A DNA stretch of 64,000 nucleotides, taken from assembly GCF_037042905.1 (NCBI RefSeq), contig NC_087256.1:25625501-25689500 (forward strand). The letters are read 5' to 3'. Source of the DNA: Lytechinus pictus (Eukaryota; Echinodermata; Echinoidea; Temnopleuroida; Toxopneustidae). The translations under genes and the position numbers were made by a program. Under the pieces are notes generated by a model that saw only the letters and a list, made by a program, of their open reading frames with translations, did not search any database and was not told where the DNA came from. Positions within the stretch are counted from its first letter, which is position 1, and each line of letters opens with the position of its first letter. This document shows positions 45,401 through 56,400 of the stretch, piece after piece.

Positions 45401-47120
45401 GTCCTTACAGAGTCAGAGATAAGACAATTTTCAGAATACCGATTTAAGAGAATTTTAGCAAGCTGTTTTATCTTGCTGAATTACAAGAAAGGTTAAGACA
45501 ATTTTCAGAATACCACCCCTGGTCTCTGCAATACTTTTGAATGTATTTGTTTCGATGTAAAAAGTATGGCGATTAAATTTTTAACTCAATGACAATGTGG
45601 TTTAGAGTGATAATTTTATTCTTCTCATTCCAAGTGGCATACCGCATTCATCTCATTCCAACTCTCATACCGCCATCTACAAACCCCAGGAGGGCCACTT
45701 CCATTGACGAGTGGATACCATGCGCGACCATGGGGTCTCGAAAAAGCACCCTAAACTAAGTAAACACGGATTTTCCATATTCTGAAAATGCACCCCTTAA
45801 CAATAACAAGTAATTGCGTGTGATGAAACCCTACCCTTAACATTAAGTATTGGAAACAAAACGATACTCTTGGCAAGTATTCTCTGAATTGAACCTCTGA
45901 AGTACAGACCTTCTGTACCAAAGATAAGAAACTCAACGAGGGGCACATAAGCATATTGCTTTATGTCTCAACATCCAAGTAAATAAGTAACCCCTAAACA
46001 AGTACAGCAATATTTTATTTTTAATTATGTCATTGACGTCGGTTTTACCTTCTACAATCGTTGGGTTTATTAGTACAGCCTCACCTCCCACACCTCGCGC
46101 AAATCGTACTCTAAACACGTAAAGTGACGTAGTGTTGACTCTTTGGGCAAAAAGTACATCCTTTAATTTTATAAAACAATTTAGTCTTTATTTTTATACC
46201 ATCGCAAATTTGACCCTAAATACGTAAAGTGAAGTCAGTAGAGGCGCACGGCCAATATGGGAGACTCTCTCCAATAGGGGAGACAATCTCCCACATTGGA
46301 GACTTGCTTTGCAAAAGGACAAAAGAAACAACACCAACAAAAGTATGATTTTTTCCACCCAAAATTTTGTCTCACTGAGGTCAGAAGCCCGTTTGTCTGT
46401 TTGTGTTGTGTGTGATTGACAACAAAATTCCTTATCAAAATAAAAGTAGACGGTGAATTTTTAAAGTAGACGGTGAAAAGGGGTAATTTTTCATGAGGAA
46501 TCTGCTTATCACATTTTAATTTGCCGCCAAGGTAATCCTTTTGCAGCAAATGTAAACAAAGGAAATTGGACTCCAAAACTGGAGACTGTCTCTGAAATTG
46601 GATACCCAAATTCTTTACAAAAGTCTCTGATATTGGAGATAATCTCCCACATTGGAGACAGTCTCCAATATTGGCCGTGCGCCTCTACTGGAAGTAGTTA
46701 GTAGGTAGCAAAAATAGATAGGCCTACCCTTTTTCTGTTATTTTAGTGTTTTTGACACCCTTATATTACCATTTAGTTTACGTTACGTAACGTACCCTAT
46801 CTTGAAAAAGACATCCTTTTCACGTGTTTTTTTGGTTGCACATGGTCATGGTATCCACTCGTCAATGTAAGTGGGCTACATTACAAACATAAAATAATTT
46901 TATAAATATGAACACAAACGTAAATTCGAATGAATGGGACTGTATTTCCAATTTCACCTTTTTTGATGACTTTGTACAATTTTTTCGTGAGTTTCCTTGA
47001 AGCCAAAGGATTTGCTATGGGTGAGACACGAGCAACAAGTTCATCATATGTGAGTTCTTGTGTTTCAGCTTCATCATCAGCGCGATCAATCCCATTCTTT
47101 ACTGCTGCTGGTGACTTCAT
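42401..47120 (-). CDS. NHP2: H/ACA snoRNP subunit NHP2, four exons
   Basis: Exons on the minus strand are 47120-46958, 44625-44556, 43298-43193 and 42526-42401. They join in phase (1, 2, 0) and give 154 residues; human NHP2 has 153. The L7Ae/NHP2 RNA-binding fold is complete: NPLASRKLTKKLYKVIKK, MVRRGVKEVQKFLRKGEKG, FVVFAGDVTPIEVMCHLPGV, CEDLDMPYAYVPSKSDLGAS and KRATCCILVKK. NHP2 binds box H/ACA RNAs with dyskerin, NOP10 and GAR1, guiding pseudouridylation of rRNA and snRNA and stabilising telomerase RNA. I chose the ATG at 47120 (MKSPAAVKNG); no upstream in-frame ATG lies in the exon. Intron 1 contains two MITEs and intron 3 a SINE. No snoRNA was recognised in the introns. Confidence 0.95.
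43497..43709 (-). mobile_element. tRNA-derived SINE, family S1
   Basis: The minus-strand head TTGGCTCAGTTGGCAGAGTG (A box) and GGGGGTTCAAACCCTGGCC (B box) is followed by the S1 body. It lies in an NHP2 intron. Confidence 0.85.
44674..45522. mobile_element. MITE cluster with GGTATTCTGAAAATTGT ends
   Basis: The outer ends TGGGGCCGTATTCCGAAAAT and (complement) CAGGGGTGGTATTCTGAAAA are inverted. The same end motif recurs at about 44748, 44878 and 45425, and CTTGTATCT and AAGAGAA motifs repeat. This suggests two or more related elements inserted into each other. It lies in NHP2 intron 1. Confidence 0.75.
46236..46690. mobile_element. MITE with 22-bp perfect ends and GGGAGAC array
   Basis: Starts CAGTAGAGGCGCACGGCC and ends with the exact complement (22 of 22 bp). 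It is flanked by GAAGT at 46231-46235 and 46691-46695. Both subterminal regions repeat GGGAGAC / GTCTCCAAT motifs. 455 bp, no coding capacity, 268 bp from NHP2 exon 1. Confidence 0.87.
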
Positions 47121-47443
47121 TTTTAGGCTTATGATGTTGATTGGTCCACGTGTTTTGTACCGCAACGTAACAGCAATACGATTCGTAAAAATACGTACAA
47201 GCTATGCCGCCGATGGAGGCGGCGTGGCGCTTTCAGAGATTCCGGTGACATTTACTGTGTTGTAAGGTCGCATATTAATTTGCAACGTCGTTCAAGAATT
47301 GCATTAACTATTCTTTTGCACCCCGAAGCTATTTTCTTTCTTTAAAATAATATATTTATAAGTAGAAAAATACTTATTTGTATAAAACCCTTAGATATAA
47401 AAGCGAAATTAATAATCAAATTGGCAACTCTTAATTACCAAGC
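47121..47443. promoter_or_regulatory. NHP2-TCERG1 head-to-head promoter region
   Basis: 323 bp separate the two divergent start codons. The middle has the GC-rich dyad GCCGCCGATGGAGGCGGCG (47209-47227) and, on the minus strand, CCGGAA (ETS-like) near 47238. No TATA box is obvious at a useful position. The TCERG1 start sits in AAGCATGGCGGATG, which resembles a YY1-type ATGGCGG element. Bidirectional use is inferred from the layout. Confidence 0.6.
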
Positions 47444-50400
47444 ATGGCGGATGAACAGAAAGAAACAGACGCGCCTGGGAGCGATGGTTTTTCAGCTCAG
47501 AATCAGCAAAATGACGACTCAAGCATGGGGAATGACGGAGGAGAAAATGCAGAAACATCTCCAGGATCATATAGATCGAGGTTCGTGTATGGTGTAACTT
47601 TAATAATGTTTTTTTTCCCTAAATAATTAGCGGTAAATAGACACCCCCCCGAAAAAAATGTGTGTGTGGCATGGCAAGTTCTGCCTTCAATTTCCGTGGC
47701 CTACACACGTCACACGCGATCGACGACGCAATTCGCGGGGCAACTCCAAGTTCCGCAAAGAAGTCGGATGTGTAAATCGCGTCACGACGCGACATAGCAA
47801 TAGCATAGCCATAGCCATAGGGCGGCGTTAGGGCCTAACGTTAGGCCCTAGCCGCCTAGGTTAGGCCCTAGCCGCCTAGAATGACTATGGCTATGCAGCT
47901 AAGCCAATTTATGGAAAGCATTAATGCTGTATGCCTGCAGTGTAGTGTACTGTAGTGTAAGTCAGACTAGAGCTGTGAATTGTGATCAGAATGGATGATG
48001 ATAGGCGATGCACGCCGCCAATAAACATGATATGATAAATAAAATTGATGTCGGCAAAAAATATCAGAATTTCAAGTTGTTGATTTAATGTCGATTATCT
48101 CAAAGTTTTGGGGATATTTTAAATTTTTTGTTGGGACATGTTTTAGTGTGTTTTGACGTGCTAGCGAATAGGGAAAGAACTCTGAGTCTTGTTTTCCGAA
48201 AAAGAAATGTATCTGCAGAAGACCGAAGAATCATTTTCCTAGAAAGTCGCAAAGGCAAAAAGTCCCAATGTCATTATGGTCACATATCAATAAACCAGCG
48301 CACGCACGACACTAGCACTGGTCCGACGGTGCCAGACCGGTAAAAATTGCTGTTGCTGGGGCCAGTAACTTTTCAGAAATGGCAAGATTTACTGGTCCGA
48401 AATGATCAGTAAAAATTATACCCTACTGATACAAATTATATTTTCTTCTCTTTTAGAAATTATGGCTCTGGTGTCTCACTAAAAATGTTCTGCAAAATTG
48501 AGAAATGGCTCTCATGAATTATGTGTTTGTGTACTGTTTTTTTTTTGGGGGGGGGGGGGATAACAATAAGCAATAAAAGACGGCAAAATAAACTAAAGCC
48601 TTTTTTATGTTTTTCTTTATTTTTGGAGACCAGTAAATTTTAGGTTCGGACCAGTATTAAAAAATGGTAGAACTGATTATCTACTGGTCCGACATGATCA
48701 GGTTGGGCCAGTAGCATAATAGGGTTAGTGTGGAGCCCTGAATAAACCGTCGATTGATTTTAGGTAGTAACCGCTAGAATAACTTTCATAAACCTGCCGT
48801 GGCCGTTATGAACTCTAGTCAGCCAGTTCTCCAAAAAGAATTATAGGTCTAAATGATGCAGTATGTAGACAGCAGTGGAAAGGAAAATAAAATAGAATAG
48901 AAGTTGTAAATATCTCAGATTACTTACGGATGATCAGGAACATTTTAAAATTGTTAACAAGTAAAAACAAATTTTAAATACCTTTCGTTATGAACTCCCG
49001 TCCTCCAAAACAAATTATAAAATATAAATGACGCATTATTCAGACAACCGCAGAAAGAAAAATAAAACAGAATAGAACTTTGAAGTCATAAATATCTCAG
49101 ATTACTAATGGACAATCAGGAACATCTTAAAATTGTTAACAAGTAAAAACATTTTATATACCTTCTGTTATGAACTCCCTTCCTCCAAAAAGAATTATAA
49201 ATGACGGCGTCAAATTAGACTCTTTCTGTGTGTGCACATGTGTCGCATTGTCGATGTACAGAGCCTTAGTACAGACAATAGACAGTGTCAGCGGGGCAGG
49301 CCCAAGAGTCCGAGGGTCCACGAGGCCGATTACTTTTCCCATGAGACCGAAGGTCCATGAAGCCGATTTTTCTTCAAGTGTATTTTCTTTCATGAGGATT
49401 TTTTCTATCAGTGGAAAAGTTTCTGCTTAGCATTTTCGCCATTGAAAACTGAATATAATGTTATAATATGATGCTTTCGTAAATCGGGACAACAGGATTA
49501 ATGCTTGAGTATCATCTCACCCATCATTAAGAAATGTAGCTGTTGAATCCTTTTTTTCAGCTGTTTATTCTTTAGAAAAATTTGAAACTTTCATTTTAAA
49601 CATTTTCTTATTGTTATTATTTCTCGGTTATGTTTTTTGCTTGGAAATGTAGATTTTATCCCATTTCAAAACAGCAAGGTTAAGACAAACATAAATTGAC
49701 AAAACCAAATATACCAATTTCAAAGAACAACAGGAACTTACTAGATCTATGAAAATGACATTTGAACTAATTTGAACTGTCAAATTCTGGACTTAGATTA
49801 TAATTTAAAGATTAGAATGTAAATTTTTTGATACACTCCGAATGTTTCAATCTGAATTTGTCATTAAAAACTAATGAAACTTTAACTTAAAAGTCTTCAT
49901 AGCATGCCTTGAACTTGGGGTCTTGAACTTACACTTTTGCCTATATAAGTTGCGACTTCGTTGATTAATATTGATGAAGACAAACATTCTGATTAACGAA
50001 AATATATGATTAGAGAAAAGTCGGCCTTGTGGACGCTCGTCCTCGTGAACCCTCGGCATCGTGGGAATACCTGTGTCAGCATGGTCAGTGTGTGTGTCTG
50101 CGCTGGTTTTGTACAAAGTCACTGCCATGCCATGATATGGGAGTGGAAAGATGTAACCAGCGCTAATGAAATAACGGCAGTGAATTGCGTGGTGACTATT
50201 TCACAATAAAAGCCAAAAGAATAATTTCATAGGCCCGAATTCACAAAGGTGGTTTTGAAAACCCACGGTTGAATCCATGGTTTATGCAGATTTTATGCTA
50301 TTTTATGCATGAGTCCACTGTTTGAAGAGTGGACTCATTAATTCAAAACAGTGGACTCATGAATAAAATAGCGTGGATAACCACGACAACAGGCGTCAAA

Positions 50401-53400
50401 TTGGCGCACTGACAAAAGCGCGCATCAGCATTGGACATTTTTTAATATACATGTACGCGGTAAAATAAGCGTAATTTATACAGGAAATCTGCATAAACCA
50501 TGGACTCAACCGTGGGTTTTCAAAACCACCTTTGTGAATTCGGGCCTTCTAGTCTTTAGTTTAACTGTCCTTGTCATATGCCTGTGGCTGTAGATGCATT
50601 GGTCCATCAATTGATAAGGATCATCCCAGAGAACAAGGATATCCTCTTAAAGTTCCCAAGACAAATCATGACTTGAATTCTTGATGGAGATTGTCCTTGT
50701 TTAATGGGAACATTTTTTTTTCACTCCCTTCTGCGGGATATAAGCGGTAATTACGGGAATCAAGGGTGCTAAAAATAGATTCTGTGACCTCAATCCCCCC
50801 TCCTCACCCCTGCTCACCAAATATTTTGTGATGTTATGACAGCTATGAAATTCAAGATTGTAAGATTTGCAAATGTTTCTCATTTTCATTTATTTTATTT
50901 TAATTGTCATTCTGAATTTTAATCTTTAAAAATTTCATTAAGGGTGCTGTAAGCCTGTAAGTAACACAAGCTTGGCATTTGGTTGTGGGGGCAGATAATG
51001 CACTTGATTACATGTACATGTACATTGGCTGATTCATATGTCCATTTTACATGTAGCACACAAAACATTTGTTCAATTGATGCTAAACTTTTTTTGTGTG
51101 TGTTTCTGCCAAGTCAGTGAATGAAAATACATGTAGTTGGGTTTTGTTATTGTTACATACATCCCTTTCCTGTGTATACTGTAGTACAAAACCTGTAAGC
51201 ATTGATTAAAGATACATGTATATCCACAGAAAAGCAACAAATCATCTTGAATACTGTAGGCTTACTTCATTGTATAGTGCCATTATGTCAGCCATGGAGT
51301 CAAAGGAACTGAATAAGAGTCAGCGCAACTTCTGAGATCTTCTTGTTCTCATTCGTCAGGACTGGTTATGGCCAATATAAACAAGACTCCTAGTACAATA
51401 GGTAATCATTACATGTGCCTGTTACAAAGTGCTCAACCTTGATTAAAAGCTGAGAGAATGATTAACGATGAGAGACGTGAGTGACCAATTCCAACCATCA
51501 TTTTCTTGCTCTGCAGAGAAGACGGGAGTGAGATGGAAGCTTCAATAACTATTGACGATGAACTACCACCAACCTTTGTCCGGCTGGCACCAATTATAAC
51601 CACAAGTGAAGCCATAGCGACGGGCGAGTCAACATCCAGTACCCCATCAGTCGAGGGAATAGACCAAGCAGCATCGCAGAACGAAGGCACTCCTGGGTCA
51701 GGGGATACAGAATACAAGTTTGTAGATGGAAAATATGTTCAGTACACACCTACAGGTGCGGAGGGTGATGGAAGCCCACAGTTAATGGATTTCAATGGCA
51801 AGTCGTCCAGTGTGGCCTCCGTTGATGGTGGCCAAGGATTCATATGTAAAGTGTGCGGTGCCTGGTATAAGCTTCGTCAATCACTGAACTCGCACATACA
51901 GGACCAACATCAAGGCAAGCGATTCAAGTGCAGCAAGTGTCCCTACAGCACCAATAGGCGCCATGACCTCTACCGTCACGATGGGCAGGTGCACAGGGGT
52001 TCCGCCAAGCAAACAGTCCCTCTGGTCAGTCCATTAGCACCAAAGTCCAAAAGCAACACGGTTGCAGCAGCCCTGAAAAAGCGCGAGGAAAAGAAATTAA
52101 AGAAGGCAACCGCTGTTGGCACCACCAGCTTTTCCGCAACCAACCTGTCTGCGACCAACTTGACCCCTGCAGGCTTGAGCACCTCCAACTTAACCACAGT
52201 GAACTTAAGCTCTCCTGTCATTAACATAGAAAACAAGTCCGTTCGACAGGTCCTCAACCAAGGAGACGTTGCCAATACCCAGCAGTTGGTTGTTGTGAGT
52301 GACGGGATGCAGGGAGCTGTTTATCCTGGGTCATCTTCGCCTCTGCAGGATCAGGTTATGAAGTCGGGATGGGTGGAAGAGAATTCAAGCAGCAGCAAGC
52401 CGCACAGGCAAACAGAATCCTTTGAGCACCAGCTCCCAAGCGGTGCCATCTTCAGACGCATCACAGAAATCACATTTTTCCCTGATGGACGCATTCAAGA
52501 GACTCGTACAGAAGAATATGAAATGCCATGATTTCTAGAATTGAAAATATAACTTGGTTTGCCAATTCATTAGTCAAATTGTATTTATGTCAGTCTATGT
52601 AAAAGCATGCACATGAAAAAATACCATGTAAGGAATACATTACAAGTGATTTTATTTATGAGGTCAATATGTCCAAAGTAGATGACAAAAGTTTTAAGTT
52701 GGAGACTATTGAAATACATGTAAAAAACATGGGAAGGTTTTATGGTAGAAATAATTTGCATTTATTTATAAAGATAAAATCATGGATTGGTAATTGTGTA
52801 TTTTTCTATTTTTGTGATGAATTTGTATCAAGAGGCAGTACAGCGTGTTTCAGAATAAAAAAAATATACATGATTTCGGTTAAGAGGTCATTGAATTTGA
52901 TTTGAAGGAGGTCTACTGGATGACAATATATACATACATGTATGTACTTGCATGAGACAAATACTCTACATGTATTACATGTAATTTGTTTTTGTTTTCA
53001 ATGCCATTTGGCTGTACAGCAGCCCTCAAAATGGGATTTTTTTCAGGAGCAAAGTCATTTCAATCAGGGGCAAATTTAGAGGGGTGTATGTAACCCTGAA
53101 AGAAGTTTATTGTAAAAATAGCAGAAGAAATAATAAAAAAATATTGTTGAAAGTTTTAGAAAAATCCACCAAAGAGTAAAAAAGTTATCAGCATTTTAAT
53201 TATTTGATTTGTGACGTCAAATGCAAGCAACTTTCCTACATCATATGGTACATTGTAACAATCAATGAAACATCATTTTCTCAGAATATTGAAAATGGTT
53301 TTTGCTCTCCATGTACATGTACAATTAATTTCACACCCGTTCCTAAAAAGTAAATAAAAATATAAGTCATCACGAACTTTAAAAAATTAAAAATTTAGGT

Positions 53401-56400
53401 ATTTTATATATTACATAAGATATGGGGCAGCTGCTTGTTTATGATGTCACAAATCCAAAACTAATAAAATACTAATGATTTTCTTAATCTTAAATGGATT
53501 TTCCTTAAACCTTCACCAATATCTTTCATTATTCTGCTGTTTTTACAACAAACTTTGCTTCAGGGTGAACTTCCCCTTTAAAGTATTTACAATTGTGAGA
53601 AAAAGGACAAATACTAAAAAGGGGGCACATTTTAGTTGCATTAACTTTGATGAAAAGGAAGAGGGCATGGAGGCCATGGCTACTGGTTGTTTCAAGGCAT
53701 ACGTTCAGTTTGTGGCATGTCTGTTCATCAGATTGGATAAATGTTTAATCTGCAAAAAAGATTATGTGTTCTGAATTAAAAAAGTATTTGGGCTTATTGG
53801 GGTTATTTCATGAAAATAGTTCTTACAAAAAGTAAAGAACTGTTTGTGAAGGATCAAATTCAAATTTATGTGTGAATAACAGTGAACTGATATGGATTTT
53901 TGCAGGTCACAAGGTCAAAGGTCGTAGACTTCATTTTCATGGCTCGTCACAATTACTTACCGATCCAATAAATACCATGTAATTCAGAATTAAACTTGGT
54001 TTATTTATACATGGAAATGATGATCTGATGAGATATTAGGAAAGTTTTTTTTTTTTTCAAATAGAATTTAAGAATTATTCAATATTTTTTCAGATTTGGC
54101 AATGGACAAGCAATACATTTTGCCTATATACACAGTCGAGAATCCATCTACAATTCTACATGTACCGATAGTCTAATAATGATTGAAGGGGCATCTAATT
54201 TATGTTTCCATTGTTCAATTGGCAAAAGGAGATATGAAGCACAGTAACACCTTGTGAAGTGTATTTTCCTACACTACAGGTATATGTATATCTGGGGGCC
54301 GTTTCATAAAGCTGTTCGTAAGTTAAGAGCGACTTTAAGAACGACTGGTGAACCTTTCTTACGCGCTAAACCATCGCCAATGAATATACCGTTTACCACA
54401 AGAAAGGATCACCAGTCGTTCTTAAAGTCGCTCTTATCTTACGAACAGCTTTATGAAACACCCATCTGAAATGAAAAAAGCTGTATACTATTGTGACAGT
54501 TCCTTTTCTCCATAAAGTCTGTACATAAATTGTTTGTGTATAAATTTTGTGAACACTTGTATTTTTTTTTATTTCGTAAAGTCAAATTATGTTATAGTGT
54601 TGGGAGCAAGCCATGAATTGCACATGTATGTATTGGGAAATCAATTGTAGTCCTGTGGCAGAATTGTCATGATAGGTTTTGCTGAAATATTGACTTGAAT
54701 AATCCTGGCTCTTACAATATTCCGATCTGAAGAAATGTTATTGGTAATCTAAATTCTTTCACATTTCATAAAGAAAGCTAACTTTTTTGGAAGACCATCA
54801 CTTGGTGAAATGATATTTTTGTGTGATCTACAGTATTATAAAATCTTGAAGAAGGATGCAAAGTGCATCAAAGCATGAATGTTCAGTTGAACATTTTCAT
54901 AACATGCCAAATGCTCTTTTTTTTTCCTTTTTTTTTTTACATGAGAGCAGGTTGCTTCATGATCATGACATTAGATTTCAAGGGGTAAAATATATATATT
55001 TTTTTAAATTAAGGTATTTTGTGCTGGTGTAAATAAAGAGCATGCATCAAAATTGCTTTTCAAATTTGTAATTTCATCGCTGAGTTTTACAAGTCGATTT
55101 ATGTTATATCTCAATTTTACTTAAAATAAGAGATGAAAGCCTATATGTAAAACTGCACGTTATTCTTTTTAAGAACCATGAAAGTAGTCAAACAGATTTG
55201 TTCCAATTGTGAAATTTATGTATACATGTACAACAGTTCATTGTCACATATGGTATACAGTCATTATATTTTGTATTAGAGTCAGGAATCATGATTTTAT
55301 TTATTATGAAATTGAAGAGTTTGTGGGGAAAAAATCATTGTCGCACATGATCTGCAATTCTACAGTATGTATTTTGTGAATTTCATTAATAATGTAACTT
55401 ATTGAAGAAAAATGCATATTTTTCTTTTTCAGTCTCATTTTGATATGATAATTGAACATATGGGTAGCCTACATTGTAGCAAAGTAAGGTGTACATGTAC
55501 ATGTAGTTCATTAGTTTATACTTTACTACTGATGTATTCCGTGATTCATCATTTTTCCTTTTCATGTGGAAGTATTATTTACATATCCTGGACGAAAAAT
55601 GTAGTATAAATTTTTCTATAAAGTGGAATTAATGGCAAAAATTGATGCACTTTTTTCTGTTCTTATGTTACAGTATGTTTTACATTTCTGTTTTGTTTTT
55701 ACTTTGTTTTTTAAAGTTGGAACAAAAAAAAAAAAGAATGAAATTTGTGTATTTCGAGCAGACATGACTATGTTAGAGTGAAAGTGAATTCCAAATAAAA
55801 CCTATCAGTATCTTGAATTTTGTCTGGTTTATGGTCTATTTGTGCTATTTGTGAAGGCCAAATTTTGGGTATATCCCATTGAAGGGATGCTCCGGGCTGA
55901 ACATACATGTAGTACAAGTGTATGATTTAAACAATTTTAGAAAAATCAGACAAACAAAACACTTAAAATTTGATCCAAATTGGACAAGGAATAACAAAGT
56001 TATGGTATTTTAAAGATTTGCATTATTCTGGTAAAACCGTTCAAGGCATGTCTTCATGAATATTCAATGAGCAAATTGATGTCATATCCCCACTTGTTCT
56101 TTTGTATTTTATTGTATGAAATTAGGTTTATTCAAGTTTTTTCTACCATGAACTGAAAAATTGGATTACCAACTGATTAACTGTATTAGACATTCGTTGC
56201 TGCAACTTATTTCATTATAAAGGAGACATACATGTATCATTCACACATGTATGAAAAAATGAAACAATTATGATGTCATGTAATAACATAAGAAAAAGGA
56301 AAGTGGGGATGTGACATCATCAACCCACCTAATGTATATTCATGACAATGTGCATGTAATTGTTTTCACAATATATTGCTAAACTTTAAAATTCAATAAC

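Noticed and set aside
42401-47120. Intronic snoRNAs in NHP2
   Set aside because: No convincing box C/D or H/ACA pair with the needed stems was found by eye.
47444-47580. Exon 1 belonging only to the zinc-finger gene, with TCERG1 starting elsewhere
   Set aside because: Exon 1 is also in phase with TCERG1 exon 2 and no other candidate start was seen before 59389; kept as a less likely alternative.
51976-52275. Minus-strand frame of 99 codons
   Set aside because: Antisense shadow of the zinc-finger exon.
54845-54885. Second hammerhead-like motif (TTGAAGAAGGATGC..GCATCAAAGC)
   Set aside because: The CUGANGA and GAAA cores are both broken and no stem I pairs; only a simple hairpin remains.
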